Source: an uncultured Prevotella sp.
GTDB lineage: Bacteria; Bacteroidota; Bacteroidia; Bacteroidales; Bacteroidaceae
Assembly: GCA_900770395.1 (NCBI GenBank)
Contig: CAAGKM010000043.1
Span: forward strand, 284,544-348,543
Length of the DNA stretch: 64,000 nt
Reading direction: 5' to 3'
Under the pieces are notes generated by a model. The model was given only the letters and a program-made list of their open reading frames with translations. It was not told where the DNA came from and ran no database searches. The position numbers were made by a program, and so were the translations under genes. Numbering within the stretch: position 1 is the stretch's first letter; each line of letters begins with the position of its first letter. This document shows positions 23,883 through 33,061 of this stretch, one piece after another.

Positions 23883-23914
23883 CACTTGATATTTTAAAAT
23901 ATGTAAAAGCAAAG

Positions 23915-23938
23915 TGCCCACCTCGTCGCGCGAGGTGG
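23915..23938. repeat. inverted repeat 2 (recombinase-site-like)
   Basis: Exact reverse complement of 23500-23523 over 24 bp. The spacer reads tcgcg here and cgcga in the partner, so the two sites have opposite polarity and recombination would invert the 391 bp between them. Confidence 0.85.
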
Positions 23939-23993
23939 ACCATTTTGGAGGAAACAAAATTATTAATATAAACTAAACAAAAAGAGAGAATTT

Positions 23994-26975
23994 ATGAAAA
24001 AAAGACTTATGGTTCTTTTGGCATGCCTGATGTTTGTTACAGGTATCACATTTGCCCAAAAGAAAGTTACGGGTTCCGTAATTTCTCAGGAGGACGGTCT
24101 GCCCGTCATAGGAGCCACAATCAAGCTTGTGGGCTCCAAGACAGGCGGCACGACCACTGACGCGGATGGACGTTTCTCGATTGACGTGCCAAATGGTGAG
24201 AAGCTCCAGGTGAGCTACATCGGCATGGTTACTCAGACGGTGGCGGCAAAGGACGGCATGAAAGTGATGATGGTTGCCGATGACCAGGTGATTGGTGATG
24301 TTGTAGTAAACGGATTCTTCACCCGTAAGAAGCAGACCTTTACTGGTGCCGTGCGCTCGATGACGGGTGAGGAGATTTTGTCGGTGTCTCCGACAAACCT
24401 TCTGCAGACACTGGCATCCATCGACCCTGCCCTCAACATCTCGCAGAACAATCTGGCTGGAAGCAACCCTAACGTTGTGCCCGACCTTGTGATAAGAAGC
24501 ACCACATCGCTTGCAACAAGCAACGAGGTGGGACTCAACGCACCGCTCATTGTCATCGACGGTGTGGAGCAGGATCTCACAGCCCTTTACGACCTTGACA
24601 TAAATGATATTGAGCGTGTGGACATTCTAAAGGATGCCTCTGCCACTGCCCTCTACGGTGAGAACGCCGCCAACGGCGTTATCGTGATTGAGCGCAAGCG
24701 TGTGTCGCAGTCGCCGCTCCGCATCCGCTACACCTTCACCCCTCAGCTGAGTTTTGCCGACCTCAGCAGCTATGATGTGTGCAATTCGGCACAGAAACTG
24801 GAGCTGGAGCGTATGGCGGGGCTTTATGACTCGCCTTCGGGAAGTCTCGACCAGGCATATTACGACAAGCTGGCATTGGTAAGCAAAGGCGTGAACACCG
24901 ACTGGCTGTCGAAGCCTATCCGCAACAGCTTCTCCCACGACCACTCGCTGTCAATCTCGGGCCGTGGCTCTGGTCTTGACTATAACATCAAGGCAAACTA
25001 CTCATCCACCAACGGTGTGATGAAGGACGACGGACGTAACCGCTACGGCATGGACCTCTATCTTTCGTACACAGCGGTGGACAATCTCATCCTCACCCTG
25101 CGTGCGTCGCATCAGCAACTCGACGTGAACAACTCAAAGTATGGCAGCTTCTCTGATTATATCGCAGCCAATCCTTACGACTCACCCTATGATGAGCACG
25201 GCAACCTGCGCTCGCAGTTGTCATACAACATGAACAATCCTCTCTACGAGGCGTCGCTGAGCAGTTTCAGCAAGTCGCAGACACGTACCCAGCAGATATC
25301 GCTCGACGCACGTTATAACATTCTTCCCAACTTCTACGTTACGGCGCAGGGCGCATACAGCACTGCCAGGGGTACATCCGATGTGTTCCTGTCGCCGGAG
25401 TCGAACACCTATGCCACTACAACCGTGCTGAACCAAAGGGGAAAGTATGAACTGGGCAATAACAGCAACGACTCATGGAGCGCGAAGGTTGTGGCAAACT
25501 ATATTCACAACTTCGACAATGACGGGACCATGCTCACCCTCAACCTTGGAGGTGAGGCAAAGCATGAGGACAGCCACACAAGCACACTCGTGGGAACAGG
25601 ATTCCTGTCGGACGACATGCCCGACATCGCCTACGCCACAGCTTACCCGACATCGCAGTACCCCTCGGGCTCTCAGGATGTGGCGTCAAGCGTTGGTGCC
25701 TTCGTGGCTGCCAACTTCATGTGGAAAAACCGCTACGTGGTCGACGGCTCTTACCGTGTGTCGGGCTCCTCAAAGTTTGGAGCCAACCACCGCTATGCGC
25801 CGTTCTGGTCGGTAGGTGTGGGCTACAACCTTCACAATGAGGAGTGGATAAAGAAGCTCGGATGGGTGAACACATTCCGCCTGCGCGGAAGCTACGGATA
25901 CACAGGTAGCGTGAAGTTCAACCCCTATCAGGCTGTCACCACTTACGTCTACGACTCAAAGTTCGGCTCATACACCGGCATAGGCGCCATACCGTTGGCA
26001 ATGGCAAACCCTGACCTTAAGTGGCAGACCACCAAGAAGCTCAACATCGGTATCACCTCGTCGTTTCTTGGCGACCGGCTTAATGTAAACCTCGATTACT
26101 ATAACGAGAAGACCGACGACATGCTCATCGACATGTCGCTGCCGCCATCATCGGGAGCATCCACCGTCAAGGCAAACCTCGGCTCGCAGACAAGCAACGG
26201 TTTCGAGTTCTCGGTATGGGGCAAGATTATCAAGACCCGCGACTGGGAGTGGAACCTCTCGGTGAACGGTCTGCACTCAAAGACCACCATCAACAACATC
26301 TCTGACGCGCTGCGCCGACGCAATGAGGCAAACGCCGCAACCAACGTCTCGGCTTCGCCACTGGTGCAGTTCCGTGAGGGTGAGTCGCCAACAGCCATCT
26401 ACGCTGTGCGCTCTGCCGGCATTGATCCTGCCTCGGGTCAGGAGATTTTCATAAAGAAGGACGGAACATACACATATAGGTATGACTCAGCCGACCAGGT
26501 GGCATGCGGCGACACCAACCCGACGCTGCAGGGCAGCCTCTCAACACAGGTGAAATATCAGCGCTTCTCGCTCAGCATGTACTTCTCTTACCGTTTCGGC
26601 GGAGAGATGTACAACTCCACACGTGCGGCAAAGGTGGAGAACATCAACCCACGTTACAACTGCGACCTGCGCGCGTTCACCGAGCGCTGGAAGAATCCGG
26701 GCGACCTCGTTCCCTATCTCGACATCTCGCTCACAGGCGGTAACTCATATAACTACACCGACCGTTTTGTTGAGAAAGACAACGAGCTGTGGCTCTCGAG
26801 CATGTATCTTCAGTACGACGTGCCGGCAACATTCCTGCAGCGTCTGAAAATACAGAAACTTTATGTAGGCATTGGCACAGAGGACTTGTTCCGTCTCACG
26901 TCAGCAAAGTATGAGCGCGGTACATCATACCCATATAGCCGCAGTGTGAACATGTCATTAAGCGTAACATTTTAA
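23994..26975 (+). CDS. SusC/RagA-type TonB-dependent outer-membrane transporter
   Basis: 993 residues. Signal peptide (MKKRLMVLLACLMFVTGITF, cleavage about residue 21), a carboxypeptidase-like regulatory domain (VTGSVISQEDGLPVIGATIK ... VSYIGMVTQTV, about 22-95), a plug domain (about 110-230, with NAPLIVIDGVEQDL and ERVDILKDASATALYGENAA) and a 22-strand beta-barrel to the C-terminal SVNMSLSVTF. SusC proteins form the pore of an energised uptake complex with a SusD lid. It is first in a five-gene operon behind the candidate invertible promoter. At 993 residues it is an ordinary length for the family. Substrate unknown; there are no nearby enzymes to indicate a glycan. Confidence 0.95.
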   Translation: MKKRLMVLLACLMFVTGITFAQKKVTGSVISQEDGLPVIGATIKLVGSKTGGTTTDADGRFSIDVPNGEKLQVSYIGMVTQTVAAKDGMKVMMVADDQVIGDVVVNGFFTRKKQTFTGAVRSMTGEEILSVSPTNLLQTLASIDPALNISQNNLAGSNPNVVPDLVIRSTTSLATSNEVGLNAPLIVIDGVEQDLTALYDLDINDIERVDILKDASATALYGENAANGVIVIERKRVSQSPLRIRYTFTPQLSFADLSSYDVCNSAQKLELERMAGLYDSPSGSLDQAYYDKLALVSKGVNTDWLSKPIRNSFSHDHSLSISGRGSGLDYNIKANYSSTNGVMKDDGRNRYGMDLYLSYTAVDNLILTLRASHQQLDVNNSKYGSFSDYIAANPYDSPYDEHGNLRSQLSYNMNNPLYEASLSSFSKSQTRTQQISLDARYNILPNFYVTAQGAYSTARGTSDVFLSPESNTYATTTVLNQRGKYELGNNSNDSWSAKVVANYIHNFDNDGTMLTLNLGGEAKHEDSHTSTLVGTGFLSDDMPDIAYATAYPTSQYPSGSQDVASSVGAFVAANFMWKNRYVVDGSYRVSGSSKFGANHRYAPFWSVGVGYNLHNEEWIKKLGWVNTFRLRGSYGYTGSVKFNPYQAVTTYVYDSKFGSYTGIGAIPLAMANPDLKWQTTKKLNIGITSSFLGDRLNVNLDYYNEKTDDMLIDMSLPPSSGASTVKANLGSQTSNGFEFSVWGKIIKTRDWEWNLSVNGLHSKTTINNISDALRRRNEANAATNVSASPLVQFREGESPTAIYAVRSAGIDPASGQEIFIKKDGTYTYRYDSADQVACGDTNPTLQGSLSTQVKYQRFSLSMYFSYRFGGEMYNSTRAAKVENINPRYNCDLRAFTERWKNPGDLVPYLDISLTGGNSYNYTDRFVEKDNELWLSSMYLQYDVPATFLQRLKIQKLYVGIGTEDLFRLTSAKYERGTSYPYSRSVNMSLSVTF

Positions 26976-26988
26976 TTAAGATAAGACA

Positions 26989-28443
26989 ATGAGAAAATAT
27001 ATAATTTTATCAGCCGTAATGGCAAGCGGACTCCTGTTCTCGTCGTGCGACGATTTCCTCGACGTGCGTCCTGACTCGCAGAAACTTGAGGCGGATTTGT
27101 TCGCAAAGGCAAAGGGCTATGAGGATGCCATCTACGGAGTGTACGGATACATGCAGTCAGAAGCGCTCTACGGCAAGGAACTGCTGTGGGGACTCACCGA
27201 CATCATGGCGCAAGACCTCAACCAGACAACAACATCATCCACTGCCCTGGCACGCTATGAGTACAGCACCGACGATGAGCTGAGAACACGTTTCGCCTCG
27301 GTGTGGAACACAGCATACACCTCAATAGGCTATGCCAACAATGTGCTCAAGAATCTTGAGGGCGCATCGGAGGACAATCTGCCGCTCTACAAACTCTATA
27401 AGGGCGAGATGCTCGCCGTGAGAGCCATGCTGCACTTCGACCTGCTGCGCCTCTTCTGCTCCACCAACGAGAGCGCACAGGGCATCCCCTATGCAAAGAC
27501 CTACTCGCAGACAATCAATGACTTCAAGAAAGTGGGCGAGGTGTACGATCTTATTCTCGCCGACCTCTCGGAGGCTGAGAAACTGATGGAGGGCGAGGCT
27601 GACGGGATTATATATCCGCGCAACAACTCAAACTATTACAAGTTTCAGAACTTCCGTGAGACACATTGCAACTATTATGGCGTGCTTGCCCTCATGGCAC
27701 GTGTCTACTGGATGCGCGGCAACATGGAGAAGGCTGGCGAGTATGCAGGTAAGGTAATCGACAGCCAGAAGTTCCCGCTCGCAGAGCCAAACGAGGTGAA
27801 AGACCTCTATGGCGGACGCCTGTCGCCGAAGGAGACCATCTGGGGACTTTACTCTGTGTCGTATAATGAGACTTGCAACTCATACCTCTACAATTACCGC
27901 TCGTTCAGCAGCTACGACCCGTACTACGACGGCTCCGGTACCAACCACCTGCTGCCTTTTGACCAGGTGTACAAGCAGGATGTCGACGCCACTGCCCAGG
28001 ACTTCCGTATGAACTGGTTCAGACTTGGAACAGGATATGCGCGCTGCCTGAAGACTGTCGACGTGTATGCGCTTGAGGACAATGCCGTTGCCCCTGCTGG
28101 GTGGAACGAGCGCATTCAGGGCATATCGCTGCTGCATGTGTCGGAGATGTATCTCATTGCCGCCGAGGCTTTGCTGAAGTCAGACTATAGCCGTGCGCTG
28201 CGCTATTTCAACGCCGAGACCGCATCGAGAGGACTCACTCCGCTGCGTGATGATGTGACGCTCACCAAGGACATGATCTACAATGAGTATCACAAAGAGA
28301 TGTTCGGTGAGGGACAGATGTGGTATAACATGAAGAGGCTCAACCGCGACATTATCTCAAATCTCGACACCAAGACAATACCAGCCAGCGAGGACATCTA
28401 TGTTATCCCGATTCCTCAGGATGAGTATAATTACAGAAAATAA
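26989..28443 (+). CDS. SusD/RagB-type surface nutrient-binding lipoprotein
   Basis: 484 residues. Lipoprotein leader MRKYIILSAVMASGLLFSSC with Cys20, then DDFLDVRPDSQ, the usual beginning of SusD proteins. The family's TPR-rich helical fold is indicated by repeats such as GEMLAVRAMLHFDLLRLFC, MARVYWMRGNMEKAGEYAGKVIDS and ISLLHVSEMYLIAAEALLKS; the end FGEGQMWYNMKRLNRDII ... VIPIPQDEYN is also typical. SusD closes over SusC and captures the substrate. It begins 13 nt after susC. Confidence 0.94.
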   Translation: MRKYIILSAVMASGLLFSSCDDFLDVRPDSQKLEADLFAKAKGYEDAIYGVYGYMQSEALYGKELLWGLTDIMAQDLNQTTTSSTALARYEYSTDDELRTRFASVWNTAYTSIGYANNVLKNLEGASEDNLPLYKLYKGEMLAVRAMLHFDLLRLFCSTNESAQGIPYAKTYSQTINDFKKVGEVYDLILADLSEAEKLMEGEADGIIYPRNNSNYYKFQNFRETHCNYYGVLALMARVYWMRGNMEKAGEYAGKVIDSQKFPLAEPNEVKDLYGGRLSPKETIWGLYSVSYNETCNSYLYNYRSFSSYDPYYDGSGTNHLLPFDQVYKQDVDATAQDFRMNWFRLGTGYARCLKTVDVYALEDNAVAPAGWNERIQGISLLHVSEMYLIAAEALLKSDYSRALRYFNAETASRGLTPLRDDVTLTKDMIYNEYHKEMFGEGQMWYNMKRLNRDIISNLDTKTIPASEDIYVIPIPQDEYNYRK

Positions 28444-28461
28444 AAGCAGAAAGGAACAACA

Positions 28462-29223
28462 ATGAAGACATTGAAAACAATATTGCCGGCTGTGGCACTG
28501 CTCACCGTGATGGCATGCGGCGAGGACGATTATAAAATGTATGACGTTGCGCAGACAGACAATATATTCTTTGATTATGTGAATGACAAGAACGTCAGCG
28601 ACTCTATAATCACATTTAACTTTGGCTATGACATCTCGCAGGAGCATTTGGTTAACATTCCGATAACCCTGATGGGCATGCCGTCGGATGTCGACAGGGC
28701 AATCGATGTGAAGGCTGTGGCTGACTCCACCAATATGGTGGAGGGCAAACACTACGTGGTGGAGAACGCCGCCCTGCGTGCCGGACGTGTCAGCGATACC
28801 GTGAAGGTGAGACTGCTGCGTCCCGATGACCCTGTGTTTCAAGAGAAGCAGCTTAGACTGTATCTGCGCATAAACGCAAACGATGACCTGCGCCCGACTG
28901 GGCAAAGCACATTCTCCGTGCTCGCATCCGACATCCGTCCTACAGAGCGACCGCAGTGGTGGACAACGTACGCGAACATCCCAGTATATACATTTGAGAA
29001 CGCACAGCTGTTCTTCAAGTATTTCTACGACCTGGCTCCCAAGGCAAACAAGGACGTGTTTGATGAGATGATAGCACGCTATGGTGACTATTTCGTGAAG
29101 GCAGGCTCAATGCAGGGACCATTGGCAATGTACGATGCGTTCCTTTACAAGTATGTGTTCATCCCGATGTATAACGATACCAAGGACGACATAGAGTGGC
29201 AGGGAGTGCCTGTGGTTAATTAA
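28462..29223 (+). CDS. DUF4843-type surface lipoprotein
   Basis: 253 residues with a leader ending in TVMAC (Cys19) followed by GEDD. After it come DYKMYDVAQTDNIFFDYV and VNIPITLMGMPSDVDRAIDV, the layout of DUF4843 lipoproteins found after susCD genes. A C-terminal helical part follows (FKYFYDLAPKANKDVFDEMI). It probably works at the cell surface with SusC/SusD as an extra binding protein; no biochemical role can be read from the sequence. Confidence 0.82.
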   Translation: MKTLKTILPAVALLTVMACGEDDYKMYDVAQTDNIFFDYVNDKNVSDSIITFNFGYDISQEHLVNIPITLMGMPSDVDRAIDVKAVADSTNMVEGKHYVVENAALRAGRVSDTVKVRLLRPDDPVFQEKQLRLYLRINANDDLRPTGQSTFSVLASDIRPTERPQWWTTYANIPVYTFENAQLFFKYFYDLAPKANKDVFDEMIARYGDYFVKAGSMQGPLAMYDAFLYKYVFIPMYNDTKDDIEWQGVPVVN

Positions 29224-29244
29224 TAATGTATAAAGATAAAGACA

Positions 29245-30792
29245 ATGAAGAAAAGCAGAATATTTTCAGCATTGATGCTGATGGCGCTGATGGCGCCGGG
29301 CATGGTGTCATGTGTCTCTGACGACAGCGAGGAGGGTGGAAACACCATACCTGAGCTGAGCGTGAAAGGCAGCGACAGCGATGACATGCTCACTTACAAT
29401 ACCTATCTTGGCACCGAGTGCAACATCACACCGGAGATAACCTATAAGGGCGGTGATGAGGGCAATCTCAAATACTCATGGAAGATAGGCACTATGGCAA
29501 ATGGCGTGCAGGGTGAGCTTGAGGAGGTGAGCACCGAGCGCAATCTCAACTATAAGTTCACCTCGGGTGGCACTTATTATGCGCATCTCACAGTAAGCGA
29601 CGGACTGGTGGGACAGGCTGTGGACTACCGCATCAATGTGAACCGTACGTTTGAGGAGGGATATATCCTCTCATCCACCGATGCTGACGGAAGCGGTAAC
29701 CTCGCCTTTGTAAAGATCCTCACCCCGGAGGAGATTGCCACAGGTCAAAAGCCTGTGGTCATTGAGCACAGTCTTGAGGCAATGAACGAGGGCTATTCGG
29801 AAAAAGGGCTGATAAGGGCGGTGAAAGCAAGCACCACATGGCCTAAGACCATCACTCGCCTGCTTGTGTCCACCGACACACGCTGCTTTATTCTTGACCC
29901 GAACAACTTCACCATCCTCTCTGATATTAAGTATGGCGACCTGTTCCCGGGATTCAAGGCAACCTTCTTCATGCCCGACTCTTACACTCCATGGGCTTAC
30001 GACAGCAGCATGAAGAAGTTTGTGCATGTCAACATCACTTATATGTTCCCGTTTGAGTACACACCTTATAAGGAGTGTACCGCCAATGAGTTTATCATCT
30101 TTAACGGTTTATCATGGGGACGTGAGGCGGTGACAACATTCTTTGTAAACAAAGAGGATAATACGGTAGCCACATACGACGGCTATGCTTCGTATTCTGG
30201 TTATACCACCAGTTTCCCAAACACAGCCGACCTGCTCAACGGTCATGACTTCATAGGAGCGTTTATGGGCACAGTGGCTGATCCCAGCACCTATATCACC
30301 CCAAGCTATCTGTTGTCACGTGACAACGCTACAGGCGATGTCTGTCTGTGGACGAATACAGAAAATTCTCATCTTGTCAAGCCTGATAACTCATCAGTGT
30401 TCACACGTCAGAATTTCACCCCGACAGCCACAACGGCCGTGCCACAGCGTGGTTTAAACATCGTGGTGTCGTCAAAGTTCCAGCGTTATTACTATGCCGT
30501 TGACAATTGTGTGTATGTATTGCTGCCTAACAATGATTTCGCATTGCCCGACAAGAGCCAGTATGCCATACAGCTTGGGAACAATGAGGAGATTACTTGC
30601 ATAGACAATAACATCATTGCCGACGAACTCTATGTGGCTACGGTCGACAAGAGCACCCAGCGCGGTAACTTCTATATCTACGACTGCAAGGACGTGCGCA
30701 CCGACAATGCTGCAGCAGTGAGGCCGAAAGCAGAGTATAAGAACTGTGCCGGAAGAATATCGAATGTGATGTATAAACCAAGCATACAATGA
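29245..30792 (+). CDS. PKD-like family lipoprotein
   Basis: 515 residues with a leader ending in GMVSC (Cys23), then VSDDSEEGG, an acidic surface-export-like stretch. Residues about 40-135 form a PKD-like domain (LKYSWKIGTMANG ... TYYAHLTVSDGLVGQAVDYR). The remainder, from GYILSSTDADGSGNLAFVKI on, repeats beta-strand pairs of the kind LLVSTDTRCFILDP and YYAVDNCVYVLLP, consistent with a propeller-like fold. It is the fourth gene of the operon and overlaps the TlpA-like gene by 4 nt. Probably a surface substrate-binding component. Confidence 0.8.
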   Translation: MKKSRIFSALMLMALMAPGMVSCVSDDSEEGGNTIPELSVKGSDSDDMLTYNTYLGTECNITPEITYKGGDEGNLKYSWKIGTMANGVQGELEEVSTERNLNYKFTSGGTYYAHLTVSDGLVGQAVDYRINVNRTFEEGYILSSTDADGSGNLAFVKILTPEEIATGQKPVVIEHSLEAMNEGYSEKGLIRAVKASTTWPKTITRLLVSTDTRCFILDPNNFTILSDIKYGDLFPGFKATFFMPDSYTPWAYDSSMKKFVHVNITYMFPFEYTPYKECTANEFIIFNGLSWGREAVTTFFVNKEDNTVATYDGYASYSGYTTSFPNTADLLNGHDFIGAFMGTVADPSTYITPSYLLSRDNATGDVCLWTNTENSHLVKPDNSSVFTRQNFTPTATTAVPQRGLNIVVSSKFQRYYYAVDNCVYVLLPNNDFALPDKSQYAIQLGNNEEITCIDNNIIADELYVATVDKSTQRGNFYIYDCKDVRTDNAAAVRPKAEYKNCAGRISNVMYKPSIQ

Positions 30793-32144
30793 GAAAGGTG
30801 TTGATGGTGAGGCGGTTGTTTCTGATTGTCGTGGCGGCAATGATATGTTGTGTGCTTCCTGCGCAGACCGTCACTGTGGGCGGAACCGTGAGGGGTGACA
30901 TGCCGCAGGACTTGACACTGATGCTGATACCTGTTACCGATGACGGGCAGGCTTTTGACACTATAAAGGTGGCAGACGGGCGGCTGAGCGCCTCGGTGAT
31001 GAGGTCGCCATGGGATATCTATCGCATAGTGGGAGTTACTCCCACTATGCAGATAATACTCCCCACGGCTATTAAGGCTGAGGGCGGCAGTGCCAAGCTG
31101 AGCCTTGAGTGGAAAGACGGACAGTTGGCAGTTGCCAGTGACGATGCCGACAGCAAGGCTTTCAGCGCCTTCAACAACGGCTATGGCAGAAACGCCAAGT
31201 TGCTGTGGACGGAGGGCAAGAGTATGGATGATGCCGCACTGTTGCATCTTGTGAGCGCCAACATGCTACTGGCTGACACCGTGCTGGCGAGACGCGGCGT
31301 GAGTGACAACACTGCCGCCTTCATCCGCCTGTGGGCATCGGTGGTGACGTATGACGCCGCCACGGGGCTTGGCTTCACAGCGGGTCGCCGTCTTAACGAC
31401 ATCGGAGGCAACGAGAAAGAGCTTATGGGCAGTCTGTGCTCAATAATCGACTGCGACATGGCGGCAGCATTCCCGCAGACTGCGCGCATGGCTGTATCGT
31501 CATTGCCTGAAGGCAGTATTGACGAGCGTCTGGAAGCTCTCCACTCACGTTATCGCAACGAGGCGTTGCGCGGCAAGGCGGCAGAGGTCATTCTGTCGCA
31601 ATATGTCTCGACGTTCCCATATGCCACACGCTATGACGAGGGATTGGCTGAGCTAACCTCCGTAACTGAGAAGTACTCGCTGCAGCAGAAATATCTTGAC
31701 GACTTCAAGGCGCGCAAGGCATCGGCTGTGGGCAATCCTTTCCCCGACGGAGTGGATTTGCTGGATATGAATGGCAACAAGGTAGACTTCGCCACTTTCC
31801 GTGGAAAGTATGTCTACATCGACCTGTGGGCATCGTGGTGCGTGCCATGCATCAGGGAGATTCCTCATTTGAAAAAGCTCGAGGAGGAACTGCAGAATAA
31901 GGATGTGGTGTTCCTATCGGTGTCAATCGACCGCAGCGAGGAGGCATGGAGAAAGAAGGTCGCCGAGCTGCAGCTGAAGGGAAATCTGCTCATTGACCAC
32001 GGCGGCAAACTGGCAAACGCGATGAACGTGAAGGGCATACCTTTCTTCATCATCTACGACCGTGACGGCCGCCTGTACAAATACAACGCCTACCGCCCAA
32101 GCGACCCGAGGCTGAAACCTTTGCTGGAGAGCCTGAGGAGGTAA
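30789..32144 (+). CDS. TlpA-like thioredoxin-fold protein with N-terminal DUF4369-like domain
   Basis: 451 residues. Signal peptide through about residue 25 (RLFLIVVAAMICCVLPAQ), a beta-rich N-terminal domain (VTVGGTVRGDMPQDLTLML) as in DUF4369, a helical middle, and a C-terminal thioredoxin domain with DLWASWCVPCIREIPHL (active site CVPC), then FLSVSIDRSEEAWRKK and the cis-Pro loop VKGIPFFIIYDRDG. It is predicted to be a periplasmic or outer-membrane-facing disulfide reductase. Last gene of the susC operon, starting by ATGA overlap. Confidence 0.9.
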   Translation: MRKVLMVRRLFLIVVAAMICCVLPAQTVTVGGTVRGDMPQDLTLMLIPVTDDGQAFDTIKVADGRLSASVMRSPWDIYRIVGVTPTMQIILPTAIKAEGGSAKLSLEWKDGQLAVASDDADSKAFSAFNNGYGRNAKLLWTEGKSMDDAALLHLVSANMLLADTVLARRGVSDNTAAFIRLWASVVTYDAATGLGFTAGRRLNDIGGNEKELMGSLCSIIDCDMAAAFPQTARMAVSSLPEGSIDERLEALHSRYRNEALRGKAAEVILSQYVSTFPYATRYDEGLAELTSVTEKYSLQQKYLDDFKARKASAVGNPFPDGVDLLDMNGNKVDFATFRGKYVYIDLWASWCVPCIREIPHLKKLEEELQNKDVVFLSVSIDRSEEAWRKKVAELQLKGNLLIDHGGKLANAMNVKGIPFFIIYDRDGRLYKYNAYRPSDPRLKPLLESLRR

Positions 32145-32170
32145 TTCCGCTATATAAATAAAGTAAAGAG

Positions 32171-32315
32171 GGTGTGTCATAAATGAAAACAAGTAATCAT
32201 AATGACATAAATTAGGCACGGATTACACAGATGTCACAGATTTTTTCTTTCACTAATCTGTGTTTCCCGTGTAATCCGTGCCAAAAAGAAAGTAGAAGGT
32301 TGGTTTTGACACACC
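32171..32315. mobile_element. MITE-like palindromic element
   Basis: Outer inverted ends ggtgtgtca / tgacacacc (32171-32179, 32307-32315) extend imperfectly inward. Nested inside is a 14-bp perfect pair ggcacggattacac / gtgtaatccgtgcc (32215-32228, 32269-32282) and a further cacagatt / aatctgtg pair. The ends look like those of IS elements common in Bacteroidales and there is no coding capacity. No clear target-site duplication is visible. It may also stop transcription from the TlpA-like gene. Confidence 0.65.
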
Positions 32316-32352
32316 TCCTTAGTCTTTTGCTTTGGCTGCCAGCTTGGAATTA

Positions 32353-32874
32353 TTAATAATCCTCATAATCCTTTTTCACGGAGATGTTTCCCATGCGGTC
32401 GATGCTCATAATCAGGGGAATGCTCTCGTCGCTTTGCGGATAGGACACGCTGGCGGCGAACAGCAGGGCATTGCCCTCTGCCTTGTGGAATACGAAGCCG
32501 TCGAGAATCCCGTGTTTATACATATTGTCAGTCAGGGCGCTGCGGAATGCCTCCTTTGTGAGCGTCTTTTGCTTGAACACGCTGCCGTCGGTGCGGCTGA
32601 TGGTAAGCGTCACGCTGTTGTCGACGTATTTCTGACCGTCCTCATCGGTGACTTTCGGCAGGCTGTCGCACGGCGTGCGGCTTATGTCGTAGGTGTAGCT
32701 TGCGCCCAGCCACGACACGCTTCTCGAGTCACTGTAGCTTTCCATCCTTATCGGTCCCGACGGTGCCGGAGCCTCGTAATTCTCCACAATTATCACATCG
32801 CTCTGCTTCTTCTCACTGCAGCTTGCAAGCGTAAGTGCAAGGCTGCCTGCCATCATCAAGTGCGGAATTTTCAT
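32353..32874 (-). CDS. small lipoprotein (DUF4738-like)
   Basis: 173 residues, leader MKIPHLMMAGSLALTLASC with Cys19 then SEKKQSD. The mature part has YTYDISRTPCDSLPKVTDED and YVDNSVTLTISRTDGSVFKQ, features I associate with DUF4738 proteins of Bacteroidales. A single small domain, probably periplasmic side of the outer membrane. Monocistronic, with its own promoter at 32935-32942, and flanked by the MITE-like element and the DUF4230 pair. Confidence 0.75.
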   Translation of the reverse strand: MKIPHLMMAGSLALTLASCSEKKQSDVIIVENYEAPAPSGPIRMESYSDSRSVSWLGASYTYDISRTPCDSLPKVTDEDGQKYVDNSVTLTISRTDGSVFKQKTLTKEAFRSALTDNMYKHGILDGFVFHKAEGNALLFAASVSYPQSDESIPLIMSIDRMGNISVKKDYEDY

Positions 32875-32934
32875 TTGTTTTTTCCCAGGTTGTTTTTAGG
32901 GGCATTACATGCTCCATAGTTTATAAATTAAGCA

Positions 32935-32942
32935 CAAAGGTA
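32935..32942 (-). promoter_or_regulatory. -7 element for the DUF4738-like gene
   Basis: TAccTTTG on the minus strand, about 60 nt before the start codon. Confidence 0.6.
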
Positions 32943-32980
32943 CGGAAAAGAATGAAGAATCACTGTGTGTTGCAATGTTT

Positions 32981-33048
32981 TTTAATGTTTTTTATGCCTA
33001 TAATTTTGTCAAGCCGTTATTTTTATCGTAATTTTGCACCACAATAAA
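32981..33048 (+). promoter_or_regulatory. DUF4230 promoter, nearly identical to 47242-47308
   Basis: TTTG (33005-33008), 20 nt, TAatTTTG (33029-33036), then C. The whole 68 bp matches 47242-47308 with only a handful of differences and one single-base gap. Confidence 0.8.
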
Positions 33049-33061
33049 CGTATAATTTGTG

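Noticed and set aside
23994..32144. Polysaccharide utilisation locus
   Set aside because: susC and susD are present, but there are no carbohydrate-active enzymes or glycan-type regulators within reach; the GH43 gene is 14 kb away and independent.
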